From Hybos culiciformis (taxonomy: Eukaryota; Arthropoda; Insecta; Diptera; Hybotidae): 64,000 bases of DNA. The position numbers were made by a program, and so were the translations under genes. Location of the stretch: positions 143,193,308 through 143,257,307 of the forward strand of contig OZ023273.1 of assembly GCA_964007475.1 (NCBI GenBank). The letters run 5' to 3'. The notes below the pieces were generated by a model. It worked only from the letters and a program-made list of their open reading frames with translations. It was not told the origin of the DNA and made no database searches. Shown one piece after another: positions 12,062 through 23,655 of this stretch; position 1 is the first letter of the stretch; each line of letters starts with the position of its first letter.

Positions 12062-14812
12062 TTAACTTAAATATCTGAAATAACAAACTTTAATATTTTT
12101 ATTAATCTTTGTTCTTGAACTAATATTTCCTATGAAAATGTCTACATTATGCATTGTTATAAAATCAGTGGTTTATCTTTACAATAAAACTTGCTGAATG
12201 ACATTATAAAGATTACATGATTTTCTGTTCATTAATATGTTTGCCTGCTGGACGTGGAATTAACGACGAATATTATTTGTTCCCAATTCAAAAAAAAAAA
12301 TTTTAAATAAAATATTTATAACATATTGATATTGAATGAACTCTTCAAAAAAATCCCCAAAAAAAAACAGCATTCACTCACTGGATTTTCTTTTTATATA
12401 TTAATATATTTTCATGTCAATTTTCAATTCATCACGATTTTTTTTTTGCTTTTTAAAATGTAATCAAGGATTTTCAACATTTTCTGAATTATTACATGTC
12501 TCTGTAGAAGACAATTTTCTTTAGAATATTTAAATATTTCAAGTCATTATTTACCATGTAGACATTAAATTATAACCATGTAAATAATGTACCATAAATA
12601 AGATTTTTGTGAGCTAGGTAGGTACATAATACAACATAAATGAATGATGATATTAAATTCAATATTCATCTTCAATTTTATATTTTGCACAAAATCTGCA
12701 AAATTTATTTAAATTTTAAGCTTATATAGTGGTGTATATTAAAAAGATAAATATGTACTAAGTTCTAAATATCAGATTTTTTAGCTAAAAAATAAATAAT
12801 CAAAGGTTTTCAATTATTAGGTGATGGTCCAAGACGAAAAATTAATCCCTAAGTTTAATAAATGAAAGTTAAATTCTTTTGAATAAAGATTGTCAGAAAT
12901 CTTCTAAAATTAGTGATTTTGATAATTAATATTATCATTAGTATTTATTAAGTTTTGGTTCAAATTCAAACCTATACACTTGATTCCGAAATTTAGATTT
13001 CATTAATGCAAAATATTTTCTAATTTTTGGATTAAGGACTGAACTTTTTGTGAATATCATTGTAGCTTACATTATATAACAAACTTTTATTGTAGTAAGA
13101 TAAGCTCTTATACAGGTTAATTTAAACTTAATTATTTTCTACTAAACTTAAAATATAATTTTTTTGTATACATTTCTCATTTAAATAAGATACAACGAAA
13201 GTATAAAACTTTATTTAAAAACACATAATAACAATAAAAAAAAAACTCACTTCAACAATGATAAATGGGTAATAAATTGCCAAAACCAAAACTTTTTTGA
13301 ATTAAAAAAAAAGGGACAAAAATGATAATTTTCAAAACTCTTTCAAATAATAAAAAAAAAAAAAATTTAGATTATTTATTATTATAGAAAAGATGTTTTC
13401 AATGCGTAATGATTTATATTTTTGTTGTCCCATAAAAAAAAAATATTTTCTTTTTTCTCATCATTGTATTTTTATCAAGAGCTATCAAAAATTTAACCCT
13501 TCGTCACAATTATTATCATAAGGAAAAAAAAAATTTGATTTATCAAATTTTAACTTTATACATAATATATAAATTTTTATTTTCTTTTTTGAATCAACAG
13601 AAAGAAATATAATAAACTTTTTGTTAATTAATTTATTTCACTCAATTAAATGTCCCAAAAATAAAAAACAATATTACATTATTAAATTTTTTATTTCTTT
13701 ATAAATCATCATAGAGACCATTAAATAATAATGGAACCACTGATCACAATCATCCATAAATTTGGGATATACATAACTTGATTCAGAGTTTCATGTAAGA
13801 AATATATATCTTGATCCAATATCAAATAATTTAATCGAATCCTTAACCAATTTTTAACATTTTAGTAATAATAATATGGGAATAGATTGAAGCCTTATAT
13901 TTATTTATAGCTTCAAACAGAGAAAGGTTGGTGATCCAACAAATAAAAATTATAAAAAAAACAAATTTTTCCAATTATCAATATCAAAATGGAAAAAAAT
14001 TAATCAATTAATCAGAAAAATAAAAAAAATCAATTAATCAGAAACTAATTGAAAATTAATTGAATTGTTAATGGCTGCAAGAATATTTTTATCAATTTTT
14101 TTGTCCTCTAATTAAATTCGATTTTATTTTTATTTCATACCAATTAAAATAAATATTATTGTGCATGAAAAAATTTATAGAAATTGCATAAATCCAATTT
14201 GTTACAATTGATTGAAATTTTAATTTATTTGTTAAAATTGAAAAAGTTTGTCGTTTAAGGAACAAAAAATAAAAACATTGAATTCATGAGACCTGCATTT
14301 CTTCCAGCCTTTTTATAGTGTCAATAAATTTTTTTTGTTATAAGCATGATAATTGACTTAATTCTTGTTCTAATTTTCTGTAATAAATGGTTTATATTTC
14401 TGAAACGGGCTATATTTTCGAAATCGGTTTATTTCATATTTTAATTTGTTTTACTATCAATAATTACACAAAACCCTTATAAAAAACTTGTCATGAAGTC
14501 AGTTTGTATTATATCACTTCAATTTTATATAATTGGGACGATACGGCATCCCACCCAAGCATATGTGTGAAACTTATTTTATTAAATTTAACGCGAGAAA
14601 ATTAAGGAAGTTAATAAATAAACATAAATATTTACTTCGAATTATCAAAAGAAAATTAAAGAAAAATTAAATGTAGGTGGTACCTATAAATTTTATATTT
14701 TTCAAACACAATAAATTGCATTCTTTCAAATCAAGCGCACGTGAAAAAATTATCACAAGATGATAATGTTCTACATTGAACGTATAGTGTGTTATAAGTT
14801 ATAATTTATTAA
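12062..14812. other. AT-rich non-coding stretch
   Basis: Nothing beyond A/T-rich sequence and homopolymer runs was seen. There is no coding or transposon signature. Confidence 0.6.
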
Positions 14813-15874
14813 AACGTGAGAAAACTTCCAAGAAAAACGCTAACTAAATTCAAAAATTATATTCATATAAAAATTTTTAAATTTTCTCAATAGAAGCAGT
14901 TCATGAAACTTCATAGAGATATTTTAGATGAATGAGCTTATTTCTCCTAATTTCTTTTACTATACACATTTTCCGAGTATTTACAAAAATTTTAGAACAT
15001 TAGTTATATTCTTAAAACTGTATTTGCAGCACATAACCAAAACAATAATTATCAAAGATTTAAAACATATTTTATACCACGAAAAAAAAAAAAAAATGAG
15101 CTCGATAAATTGCTTAATGATCTTTTTTTTACTATAATGATGATTTGGTAAATTTTTCACATACTTGAACGTGAGAAAACTTCCAAGAAAAACGCTAACT
15201 AAATTCAAAAATTATATTCATATAAAAATTTTTAAATTTTCTCAATAGAAGCAGTTCATGAAACTTCATAGAGATATTTTAGATGAATGAGCTTATTTCT
15301 CCTAATTTCTTTTACTATACACATTTTCCGAGTATTTACAAAAATTTTAGAACATTAGTTATATTCTTAAAACTGTATTTGCAGCACATAACCAAAACAA
15401 TAATTATCAAAGATTTAAAACATATTTTATACCACGAAAAAAAAAAAAAAATGAGCTCGATAAATTGCTTAATGATCTTTTTTTTACTATAATGATGATT
15501 TGGTAAATTTTTCACATACTTGAACGTGAGAAAACTTCCAAGAAAAACGCTAACTAAATTCAAAAATTATATTCATATAAAAATTTTTAAATTTTCTCAA
15601 TAGAAGCAGTTCATGAAACTTCATAGAGATATTTTAGATGAATGAGCTTATTTCTCCTAATTTCTTTTACTATACACATTTTCCGAGTATTTACAAAAAT
15701 TTTAGAACATTAGTTATATTCTTAAAACTGTATTTGCAGCACATAACCAAAACAATAATTATCAAAGATTTAAAACATATTTTATACCACGAAAAAAAAA
15801 TAAATGAGCTCGATAAATTGCTTAATGATCTTTTTTTTACTATAATGATGATTTGGTAAATTTTTCACATACTT
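14813..15874. repeat. 355-bp unit tandemly repeated three times
   Basis: Three head-to-tail copies start at 14813, 15168 and 15523 with AACGTGAGAAAACTTCCAAG and end in TCACATACTT. Copies 1 and 2 appear identical by eye across the whole unit. Copy 3 differs mainly in the length and interruption of a poly(A) run near 15791. Each copy carries the same short frames on both strands (about 69 and 75 codons). They are low-complexity and are carried along by the repeat, so they are not called as genes. The near-identity implies a recent duplication or ongoing homogenisation. The unit resembles a small satellite or locally amplified intergenic segment. Confidence 0.9.
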
Positions 15875-17153
15875 AAAAGCTGTACATAGGATATTATTTT
15901 ATGTTCAACAATATAAAAAGTTTCCTTCAATAAAATGTTGTATAGGTCAAGTAACATAAAATTCATTTAATAATAATTTTTAATAAATGGGTAATTTTGT
16001 TAATTAGTAGCACTTTAGTAGATTTAGAAATATATTGTCATTCTCAACACACATAGTATAGAAGATAACGTTAGATGTATGTAACACAATATTTTTTGTG
16101 TAATTATCCTTTAATGTAAACATAATGTAGGTTTTTTTTTTATGTGTTAAACTTTATTCAGATACCTAATCTGAAAAAAATGCACATCCAGAAAGAAAGA
16201 AATAATAATAATGTTATAATCACATAAAAACCGACCATAAAAAATTACCGATAAGCTTGTTGTATATACCTAATGAAGAATATGAAAATCCATAAAAAGC
16301 TAAATTATAACAATTTTTTGGCAAACATCTTCGAAAGTTACTTTAATAGGATATTTAATAATATTCTGCTAGCAAAAAAAGGAATATAAAAACTTATGAT
16401 AATTTTAGGAAAAAAAAAAGAAATAGTTTTCAACGATATTATTATATTTTTATTCAAACTTGCTAAAAATATTTTTTTCTAAATTTTAATACGTTTTTCC
16501 GTAAAGAGTCAGACATTGAAAGAATAATAAATTTTGAGCTAATCTTATATGACAATGTATATTAATTGGTCAACGTTTGTTTTTTCTACGTATACCCACA
16601 ATTTTAAATAACTTAAACACGAAATACGATAAAAGTCCGCATGCGATAAAAATCCTTAAAAATCCTACATAACACTTCATAAAAAAAAAAAACAATTAAG
16701 GAGGTCATCAGTCGATTATTTTTAATCAGAACAAAAAGTAAAAAAAAACAAAAATAAAAGAAATTTATATTTATTATTTTTACAGATTAATCTCTATTAT
16801 TATTATAATTCCCTTTAATAATGCAAAATCATCAAATCCTGTATAATCTCTTCAAAAATAGCTCAAACAATATATAAAGTACAAAGATAAGAATTTAAAC
16901 ACAAAAAGGATATTACATTCATTAAAAATAATAAACAAAAGTGTTTTATAGATAATCTCATTAGATGATAAAACATTTTTTGTTTTTTTTTAATAAATTA
17001 AAACAAAAGTGTTATAATAAATATATTATTTGTTCGTTGTCCCAAAACACTAAGAAAAATTTTTTTGTGATTTACATTTATGAAGGTTGACATGAAAAAT
17101 ATTAGTTTTTTTTATAGCAATAAAGAACATATAACTTAAATTTATAAATCTAA
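15875..17153. other. AT-rich non-coding stretch
   Basis: No gene or repeat is recognised. There are only A/T-rich sequence and homopolymer runs. Confidence 0.6.
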
Positions 17154-17161
17154 GTCTAGGG

Positions 17162-17484
17162 CAGGGGTGGGGAACCTGCGGCCTTTTTGAGAATAAAAGG
17201 CGGCCTTATGCTCCGGTTGAAAAAAGGGTAAAATGCAGCTTTATTGGCATTAAACTTCATTAAAGTTAAACAATATACTTCTTATTTATCTTTTTTTCAC
17301 AAAATACTTTTTATTGTGCTTGTATTTCTTTATTTTACAAATATATACATATTAAAATAAAAAGTATAGCTAAGAATCTAATCATACCTACTTATATTCA
17401 GCATTAAAACTACTATGTGCGGCCTTCTTGGGAAATGGGCATAGTCAATGCGGCCTTTATATCTAAAAAGATTTTCCACCCCTG
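17162..17484. mobile_element. hAT-type MITE, 323 bp, with 8-bp target duplication
   Basis: The element begins CAGGGGTGGGGAA and ends with the inverse of CAGGGGTGGAAAA. These are terminal inverted repeats of the form common in hAT transposons. It is bounded by a perfect 8-bp direct duplication GTCTAGGG (17154-17161 and 17485-17492), the length hAT transposases produce. Inside, GCGGCC motifs recur near both ends (for example GCGGCCTTTTTG and TGCGGCCTTC). There is no coding capacity, so it depended on a transposase supplied elsewhere. The intact target duplication makes the boundaries secure. Confidence 0.92.
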
Positions 17485-17492
17485 GTCTAGGG

Positions 17493-18599
17493 GATTTATT
17501 TTTCTTTTTCATCTTCGATCACTTCATAAGACAGAACTTAATAAATATTTTTGTATAATATATTTGTAGACTAGATTGCCATCAAAATGGTCTTACGAGA
17601 TGTCAAAAAGAATAAAATTTATATGCCTAATTTTAACCTATATGCAACTGCGAGTATGCAAGACATCTAAATTCAAGAATTAAAAGAATTTTTAAAGTGT
17701 ATTTTCTTAATATATAAAATTGTAGGTACTATTGCACAAATAAAAATGTTTTTAAAACTTAATACTAATGTTAATTTTCATTTCAAAAAGGATGTAAAAA
17801 AATAAACAGATCAAATAATTTCATATAAATTGAGTTAATATTAAAGTTTTATACTTATTATTTTTTTTTCCTAGTAGGTATATCAGAAATTTACAAAAGT
17901 TTCGTTTTAATTATAATTTTATTATTTTTTTTTTTTCATTAAATAAAAAAAAATAAACTAGGAGTTCTTTATTATGAAGAATCTTTTTAATAAAAGTTTT
18001 GTAAAAAAAATGTATTTAAACTTTAAAAGAAAAAATAAAATGGAAAACGGAATTCATTCATAAAAATTTAAAAAAAAAAATAAAATTTCCTACGCTCAAC
18101 TAACTTGAATTATAAATTTATTGTTATTTTTGATATTTAATTTGCACGTCTGGAAAGTTAAAAATTGAAGAAAAGAAAAAACTTTTTGATTCTTTTTCTT
18201 GCCTGTTCAGCATTTTATTGGCAGAAAAAAAAACGAAATAATATTTACTGTTTTTATGCCTTAAGGTTTTTGCACATATTTCTTATCTTAATAATCTATT
18301 TCCGTTTTGAATAAAATAATATTAAAGAAAAAATCAAAAGAATAATAATTAATAAGATTTTTATAGTAAATTGCGATTAAATTCGGTTCTTGAAATTATG
18401 GATATGAATATTTAATTCCAATGGAAATACAAAATTATCAGAATCAAGACAATGAAATTCAACGAAAATTAAATCTATCTATTAAATATCACAGACAGCT
18501 TTATTATGATTCAAATTATGTATTAATTTAAAACAATCTCATGTAAAATAAGATTTTTGAACTTTTCAATATAAAAATTAGAATTAAATGAATTTTTTG
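17493..18599. other. AT-rich non-coding stretch
   Basis: No gene or repeat is recognised. Confidence 0.6.
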
Positions 18600-19385
18600 A
18601 GGCCACAATTATTGAGGTCACAATTATTATTAACTCGTACACGAATTTATCTGTCTATTTTCGACGCTCTCGTAGACCAACTTTTCGTCATCACAGCGAG
18701 CTGAAAGTTGGCACACAAGTTCATGTCGCGTGACAATTGAATCTATCAATTGAATCTATTCAACCGGAAATTTCCATGGAAAGCCCGGAAAATCGGGAAA
18801 AATCATTTGAAAATTTGGTACAAATTTGATTAGTGATAAATCCGTTTCATGAAAAATGCAAAGTTATCTGATTTTTCCGAAAAAATTTTCCGACTTTTCC
18901 GGAAAATTTTTCGGTAAAAAATTTTTCTAAATTATGCAGGATCAAGTTCCCTATCAACAGGCATCATTACTTTCTCTCGGACAATGGTGAAAACTTGCAG
19001 AAAAAATCGATGAAAATTCATGTAAAACGCTTTTCCGGAGTTTTTCCGACCAAGGAAGCGTTTAAGGGTTTGCAACCTGAGACAAACTTGTAGAGCGAAA
19101 TGAGTTGCATAAAGTTGCTTTTGTGGAAAACTCCATGGAAAACCGGAAAAAGCGGGAAAATCATCGGAAAAATAAAAAAGTAAAAAACGGGTTTTCAAAA
19201 AAACTGAGGCCAGGCCGCATGAAAAAGTAGAAAATAAACATTTCTCTTGAATATTCTTTCTCTTCATGAATCAAATCACTTACGTCCCAATCAAAAAATC
19301 TGAGTCAACCTCTGTGTGTGAAGAAAAATTTATTTTCTACTTTTTTATGCGGCCTGGTCTCAGTTTTTTTGAAAACTCGTTTTTT
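18600..19385. repeat. TTTTCCGG-rich interspersed repeat with 57-bp inverted repeat
   Basis: This block is clearly less AT-rich than its surroundings. It starts with a 15-bp tandem duplication (GAGGCCACAATTATT then GAGGTCACAATTATT). It contains many TTTTCCGG/CCGGAAAA motifs and two diverged copies, about 358 bp apart, of a segment around TCCATGGAAA...CCGGAAAA...CGGGAAAA (about 18770-18811 and 19130-19166). Its right end is a strong inverted repeat: 19182-19238 pairs with 19329-19385 at 54 of 57 positions, with a 90-bp loop. No protein-coding frame is credible; an open frame on the minus strand at 18932-19267 lies wholly inside the repeat. It is probably a non-autonomous transposon or a fragment of one; the class is unknown. 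Confidence 0.65.
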
Positions 19386-22213
19386 ATTAATTTATTTATT
19401 GTGTTATTATAAAAATTATACATAAATTTAATATTTTTATTCTACTCTACAATTTAAAAAAAATCGATGATATAAAGAGATAAAGCACCTTAATTCAAAA
19501 TAAAAAAAATAAAACAAAAAGGATAATCGAAATGTTCACGCTTTAAAGAAAAAAAATAGAAAATTCGGTCCATAAATGTGGTCAGTAGCAGTACAAAAGT
19601 AAGTATGGACTATAGTGAGTTCGCAGATTTAACATAGAATTATTATATAACTCAAGTAAAACATAAAAAAAAAATTGTCTAAAATGAGAATTTTTAAGAT
19701 TCACTAAAACAAAATCATTATTTTTATGATATTATGTAATTGCGTACTTATTATAACATTTGATTGCATAAAAAAAAATTACAATGTAAAATTCGACTTT
19801 GTATTTAAAACAAAAAAAAAAAGAAAGAATTATAAAAACTTACAGAATTAAATTTTTGTTATTATAAAAATATAATAGGCGCCCTCAATCAACATACATT
19901 GATAAAAAAAAAATTATTCAATCCAATTAGCTAAAGGTGAATGTAAAAAAAAATATTTAAATCTAATGTTATTTAAAAAAAAAATAAAAGACATATTTAA
20001 TTCTGAACTACAACGTGTCTTATATTTAATTCTTTAAAATAACATAAAAAATATTTGAAAAAAAAAAATTAGGGTTTATAGCCCAATTAAAATATTTTTT
20101 TGATGATGTTAATATGAATGCAATACTCAAAAAAGGCTGGCAGGCAAACTCAAATACTATTCCCTCAATTTTTATTTTTAAATCTTTGGAGTTTGATATA
20201 AATCCGTTTGCTTGAAGCATAATTTTTTTTGGCATATTTGATTAACAACATATAGTTACATGATTAGTTAGTTGAAGTTAAAATCTATATTTAAAGAAAC
20301 TTATTATTTAAAAACAAAAAAAAAAATTTTTTTTAAATATTTGGTTTGGTTTTAAAAAGAAAATAAGTAAAAATACTTTTAAGTGAATTTAAATTTAACT
20401 AAAGAAATATTATGCAGCCATAGAAAATATTTAACATAAATATTTTTCATTTCTATTTGTTCTAATTTTAAAATTCATTATAATTTCATTTTCTTTTGCT
20501 AATTTTATGCATTATTATTATATTAATTCTCATTTTCAACGTTATTTTGAACAATATTTAAATCTAGTCAAGGTTATATTTTATACGATATTGTTTGTCT
20601 GTTTTATTTTTATTTACTACATTGACTTATGATAATTATTAATTAAATTAATTCAAATACATTCATACTTTATTTTTTTATTTTTATTTTAAGTTTTTTT
20701 AAGTTTCGTAGAAAATTAATTTTAATAAATGTATAATTTTCCTTGAATATTTTTTTATCGGTTTGATTGTCTTCAGTCGATGAGAAAATAAATTTTGAAA
20801 AATTTTTATACGTATAATATTCAGGTATCTGAATTCAAGCGTAGTTGATTTATCTGGCGCCAAAGGAAGGTAACTTTTTTACATACATAATAGCATTATT
20901 TATTTAAATCTGTATTATTTTCATTATTCAAATCTTAAGGTCAAATTAATTAAATACATAATTTAAGTAAGACTATAATTCTATAGAATTTTAAAATGGA
21001 TGTCCATAATATCGTTTATTTATGTATGCAATATTGTTCCCGACGAATATGCCTATCACATGCGTGTATATTTCAACAATGACAACATGATTAGGTATTG
21101 TGAAATTTTTTTCTTTTGGGAGGCAAGCAAACCACATTATTCAAGCTATAAATTTTCAACAGTTAAAGAAAGTATATAAAACGTTTTTTATCCTATATTC
21201 TGGCAGGTTTGATTAAAACTGGTTTATTCCTGACATTATTAAAAATAAAAATCAATATAATGTATATCTACAATATGCATAGAATGTAAATAAAATATCA
21301 AACAATATATTTCATGTTTTTTCAAGAACCTACTGAATATCAGCTCTTTTTCAATAATATTATTAATATTTTCAATATTCAAATCAATTTTGTTCCATAA
21401 TTACCTTAAAATATGCCAACTTTGAAATAAAACAACGTAAAATAAAGCTAAAACATAAATATTCATATTTATTTCTGTCAATTATTTCTTACATTATTAT
21501 ATATTTTTATTGATTTAAAAAAAGGTAATACTTTCAAAGCTTTGTAAGCTTTTCTTAAAATAACAGCCATTTTATAAAAAAAAAAAAATTATAATATTTA
21601 GGAATATCTTAGAATGAATTAAAATAAATTTTAAAATTATTAGATTTTAAACATTCATATATAATTTATTCATACATAATATATTAAATTTTTTGGTAGC
21701 CAATGGTTAAGTCATCAATGCCATTGATATGAAAACAATAATAAAGACACCAAACGCCAAACAAATTTAAATACAGAAAAAACTTTAGATATAAATTGTA
21801 ATAAGTAATAAAATGAAAAATTTTACAAAATAATCGAAATCAAGACAATTTAAACTAAATTATATTTATATTTTATCTTGTAAATTCATAATGACTAAAA
21901 TAAAATTTAAGCATAATTATCAACTAACCAATATCCAGTTTTATTTGGGAACTTGTATTATTCATCACAAAAAATAGAATTTATTCAAACCTTTTTTTAA
22001 TAATCTAACTCAATTCCTAGAATTTATAAAATTTTATTTTCCTTAAAATTTTTATTTGGAAATTTAGAACAAATAATATAATACCAAATAAGTCACATTT
22101 TCCTTGTCAAATTATTAATTACTTAAATCTAGAGAGTTTCAAAATAAAAATTTTTTTTTGGGAAAATGAATATTATTTGTATATTATAACGACATTAGTT
22201 CTAAGAATAAGAA
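19386..22213. other. AT-rich non-coding stretch
   Basis: No gene is recognised. A short, more complex patch near 20830-20870 (containing TCTGGCGCCAAAGGAAG followed by GTAACT) could be a non-coding exon or a conserved element, but nothing further supports it. The stretch ends at the presumed polyadenylation signal of the MKRN2OS homologue. Confidence 0.5.
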
Positions 22214-22220
22214 TTTTATT
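22214..22220 (-). terminator. Candidate polyadenylation signal of the MKRN2OS homologue
   Basis: On the minus strand an AATAAA hexamer lies about 65 nt downstream of the stop codon at 22284. Given the extreme A/T content AATAAA is common here by chance, so position relative to the gene is the main argument. Confidence 0.35.
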
Positions 22221-22283
22221 TATTTAATATATTATTTAATATATTGGTTAGCTGTAAGAATATTTCAAATAAAAGCTAAAAAC

Positions 22284-23214
22284 TTATTCTTCGATAGTAC
22301 ATAATTTTCTACTAGTAACTACCCCAGTATTATTGTTATCATTATTTTGCTCTTGTTTTGTATTGTTAATGTTTAAGTCTTTAGTTATTATTGAATGAAT
22401 ATAAACAGTACGATCACGAATTTTTCGATATAAAGATATATATTTTCCAGCTGTAGTAGTTCTAGGAACAATATATTTTTCACAAAATACAGTCTTACTC
22501 TGAGCAGCTTTACTCAATTTTTCATAGCATAATGCCTGTAGGAACGTTAGCACAAATGTATAACAATTGTATTCATCTTCATGGTAATGTGAAACTGACC
22601 AATTGGGTTGTTTGGAAATCTTTAAATTAAAAAAAAAAAGGTTTTTTTTTAAATTATACTTAAACAATTTTTATATACATAAAGATAAAAATTATTCCTA
22701 ACCTGATTTAAAACAGTGTCCCATAAATCATACCATGGTTCTGGAACACTTTCAACTAATAATGATTGTGACCATGGTGATGTTGCCGCTGCGCTTGGAC
22801 TAACCACATTCGTTTGTTGTAATCCATTTTGATCGAATTCGACAATAATACCTTTGGATGTGGTAACTGCTATATGAAGATCTTTGGAATTATTATAATC
22901 ACTAGAAATAAAAAAAAAAAGTTTTTCGTTAATTCTTGTCATGTCATAATCATACTAAGAAGTAAGAATATAATATTCTGGTGCACTTACTTTAAATAAT
23001 CACCTATTGTTGGACGTAATACTATTGCACACGGATATTGTGATGCTTTAATAAATGGATATGGTAATCGAAATGGTAACAATTTTAAATCTTTTTCAAC
23101 TAATTTAATTTTACATGCTGGACATGTTTCTGGAAAATTAAAACAAAATATTTTTGTTGTACAATGTTGGAAACATATGATACCGGGATCAGATGTTGTC
23201 AATGTTGAAAGCAT
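22284..23214 (-). CDS. MKRN2OS: MKRN2 opposite strand protein (MKRN2OS) homologue, three coding exons
   Basis: Exons by splice signals: 23214-22991, 22901-22703 and 22619-22284. The introns are 89 and 83 bp, with GTAAGT and GTTAGG donors and TTTCTAG and TTTAAAG acceptors. Both joins keep frame (phases 2 and 0) and give about 252 residues, close to vertebrate MKRN2OS (about 220). Matches to the family as I know it: an N-terminal Cys-rich knot (C14, H17, C18, C24, CPAC at 31-34), then LRPTIGDYLN, DLHIAVTTSKGIIVEFDQNG, PWYDLWD, HYHEDEYNCYTFVLTFLQ and EKYIVPRTTTAGKYISLYR. The biochemical role of the family is not established; the CxxC cluster suggests metal binding (inference). The first Met was chosen because an excellent acceptor (TTTCGTTTCTAG, minus strand) lies 5 nt upstream of it at 23220-23221. 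The longer frame beyond is therefore intronic, and a 5' non-coding exon lies further upstream. The C-terminus is Asn-rich. No makorin gene is visible on the opposite strand. Confidence 0.88.
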
Positions 23215-23523
23215 AATATCTAGAAACGAAAAAAGTAATATAAAATATATAAAAATTATCAATTTAAAATTAATTCGAATAATAAAATTTCGTGTAATAT
23301 ATCCTTCTAAAAATTTCATAAATTTTAAATTTCCTTTAACATTTTTATATGCGATTATTGAACCATAAAAAAACAAAACATTTTTTTTACCGATTGGTAG
23401 TCATAGCAAATTAAAATTTGTAAACAAAATATCTATCTATATGTAGGTATAGTAAAAATGTATTAAACAATTTCAGGATTGAAAATAAAAATTCAACAGG
23501 ATAATAAAATCAATAAACAATAC

Positions 23524-23655
23524 CACGTGAAATAAAAAATCACGTGCATTTTTCACGAAAATTTCTCTCAAATTGTTTCCCCATTAAAGGAAAATTTCGC
23601 GCGCGCATACTCAACTAATTGCATACACATAACCCCTATCTTCCATATATAAATA
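23524..23655. promoter_or_regulatory. Candidate promoter region of MKRN2OS homologue (possibly bidirectional)
   Basis: About 300 bp upstream of the MKRN2OS coding exon lies a cluster of promoter-like motifs. There are two CACGTG E-boxes (23524-23529 and 23541-23546), an E2F-like TTTCGCGC inside a GC alternation (23595-23606), and a TATA-like TATATAAATA (23646-23655). The GC alternation is exceptional for this window. The motif strings are seen directly; promoter function and direction are inference. The TATA-like string reads on the plus strand, which would suit a divergent transcript. Confidence 0.4.

Noticed and set aside
14928..15859. Repeated identical open frames of 69-75 codons on both strands
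   Set aside because: Explained by the 355-bp tandem array; low-complexity residues, no splice or family support.
18932..19267. 111-codon minus-strand open frame
   Set aside because: Lies wholly inside the TTTTCCGG-rich repeat and one arm of its hairpin; composition follows the repeat.
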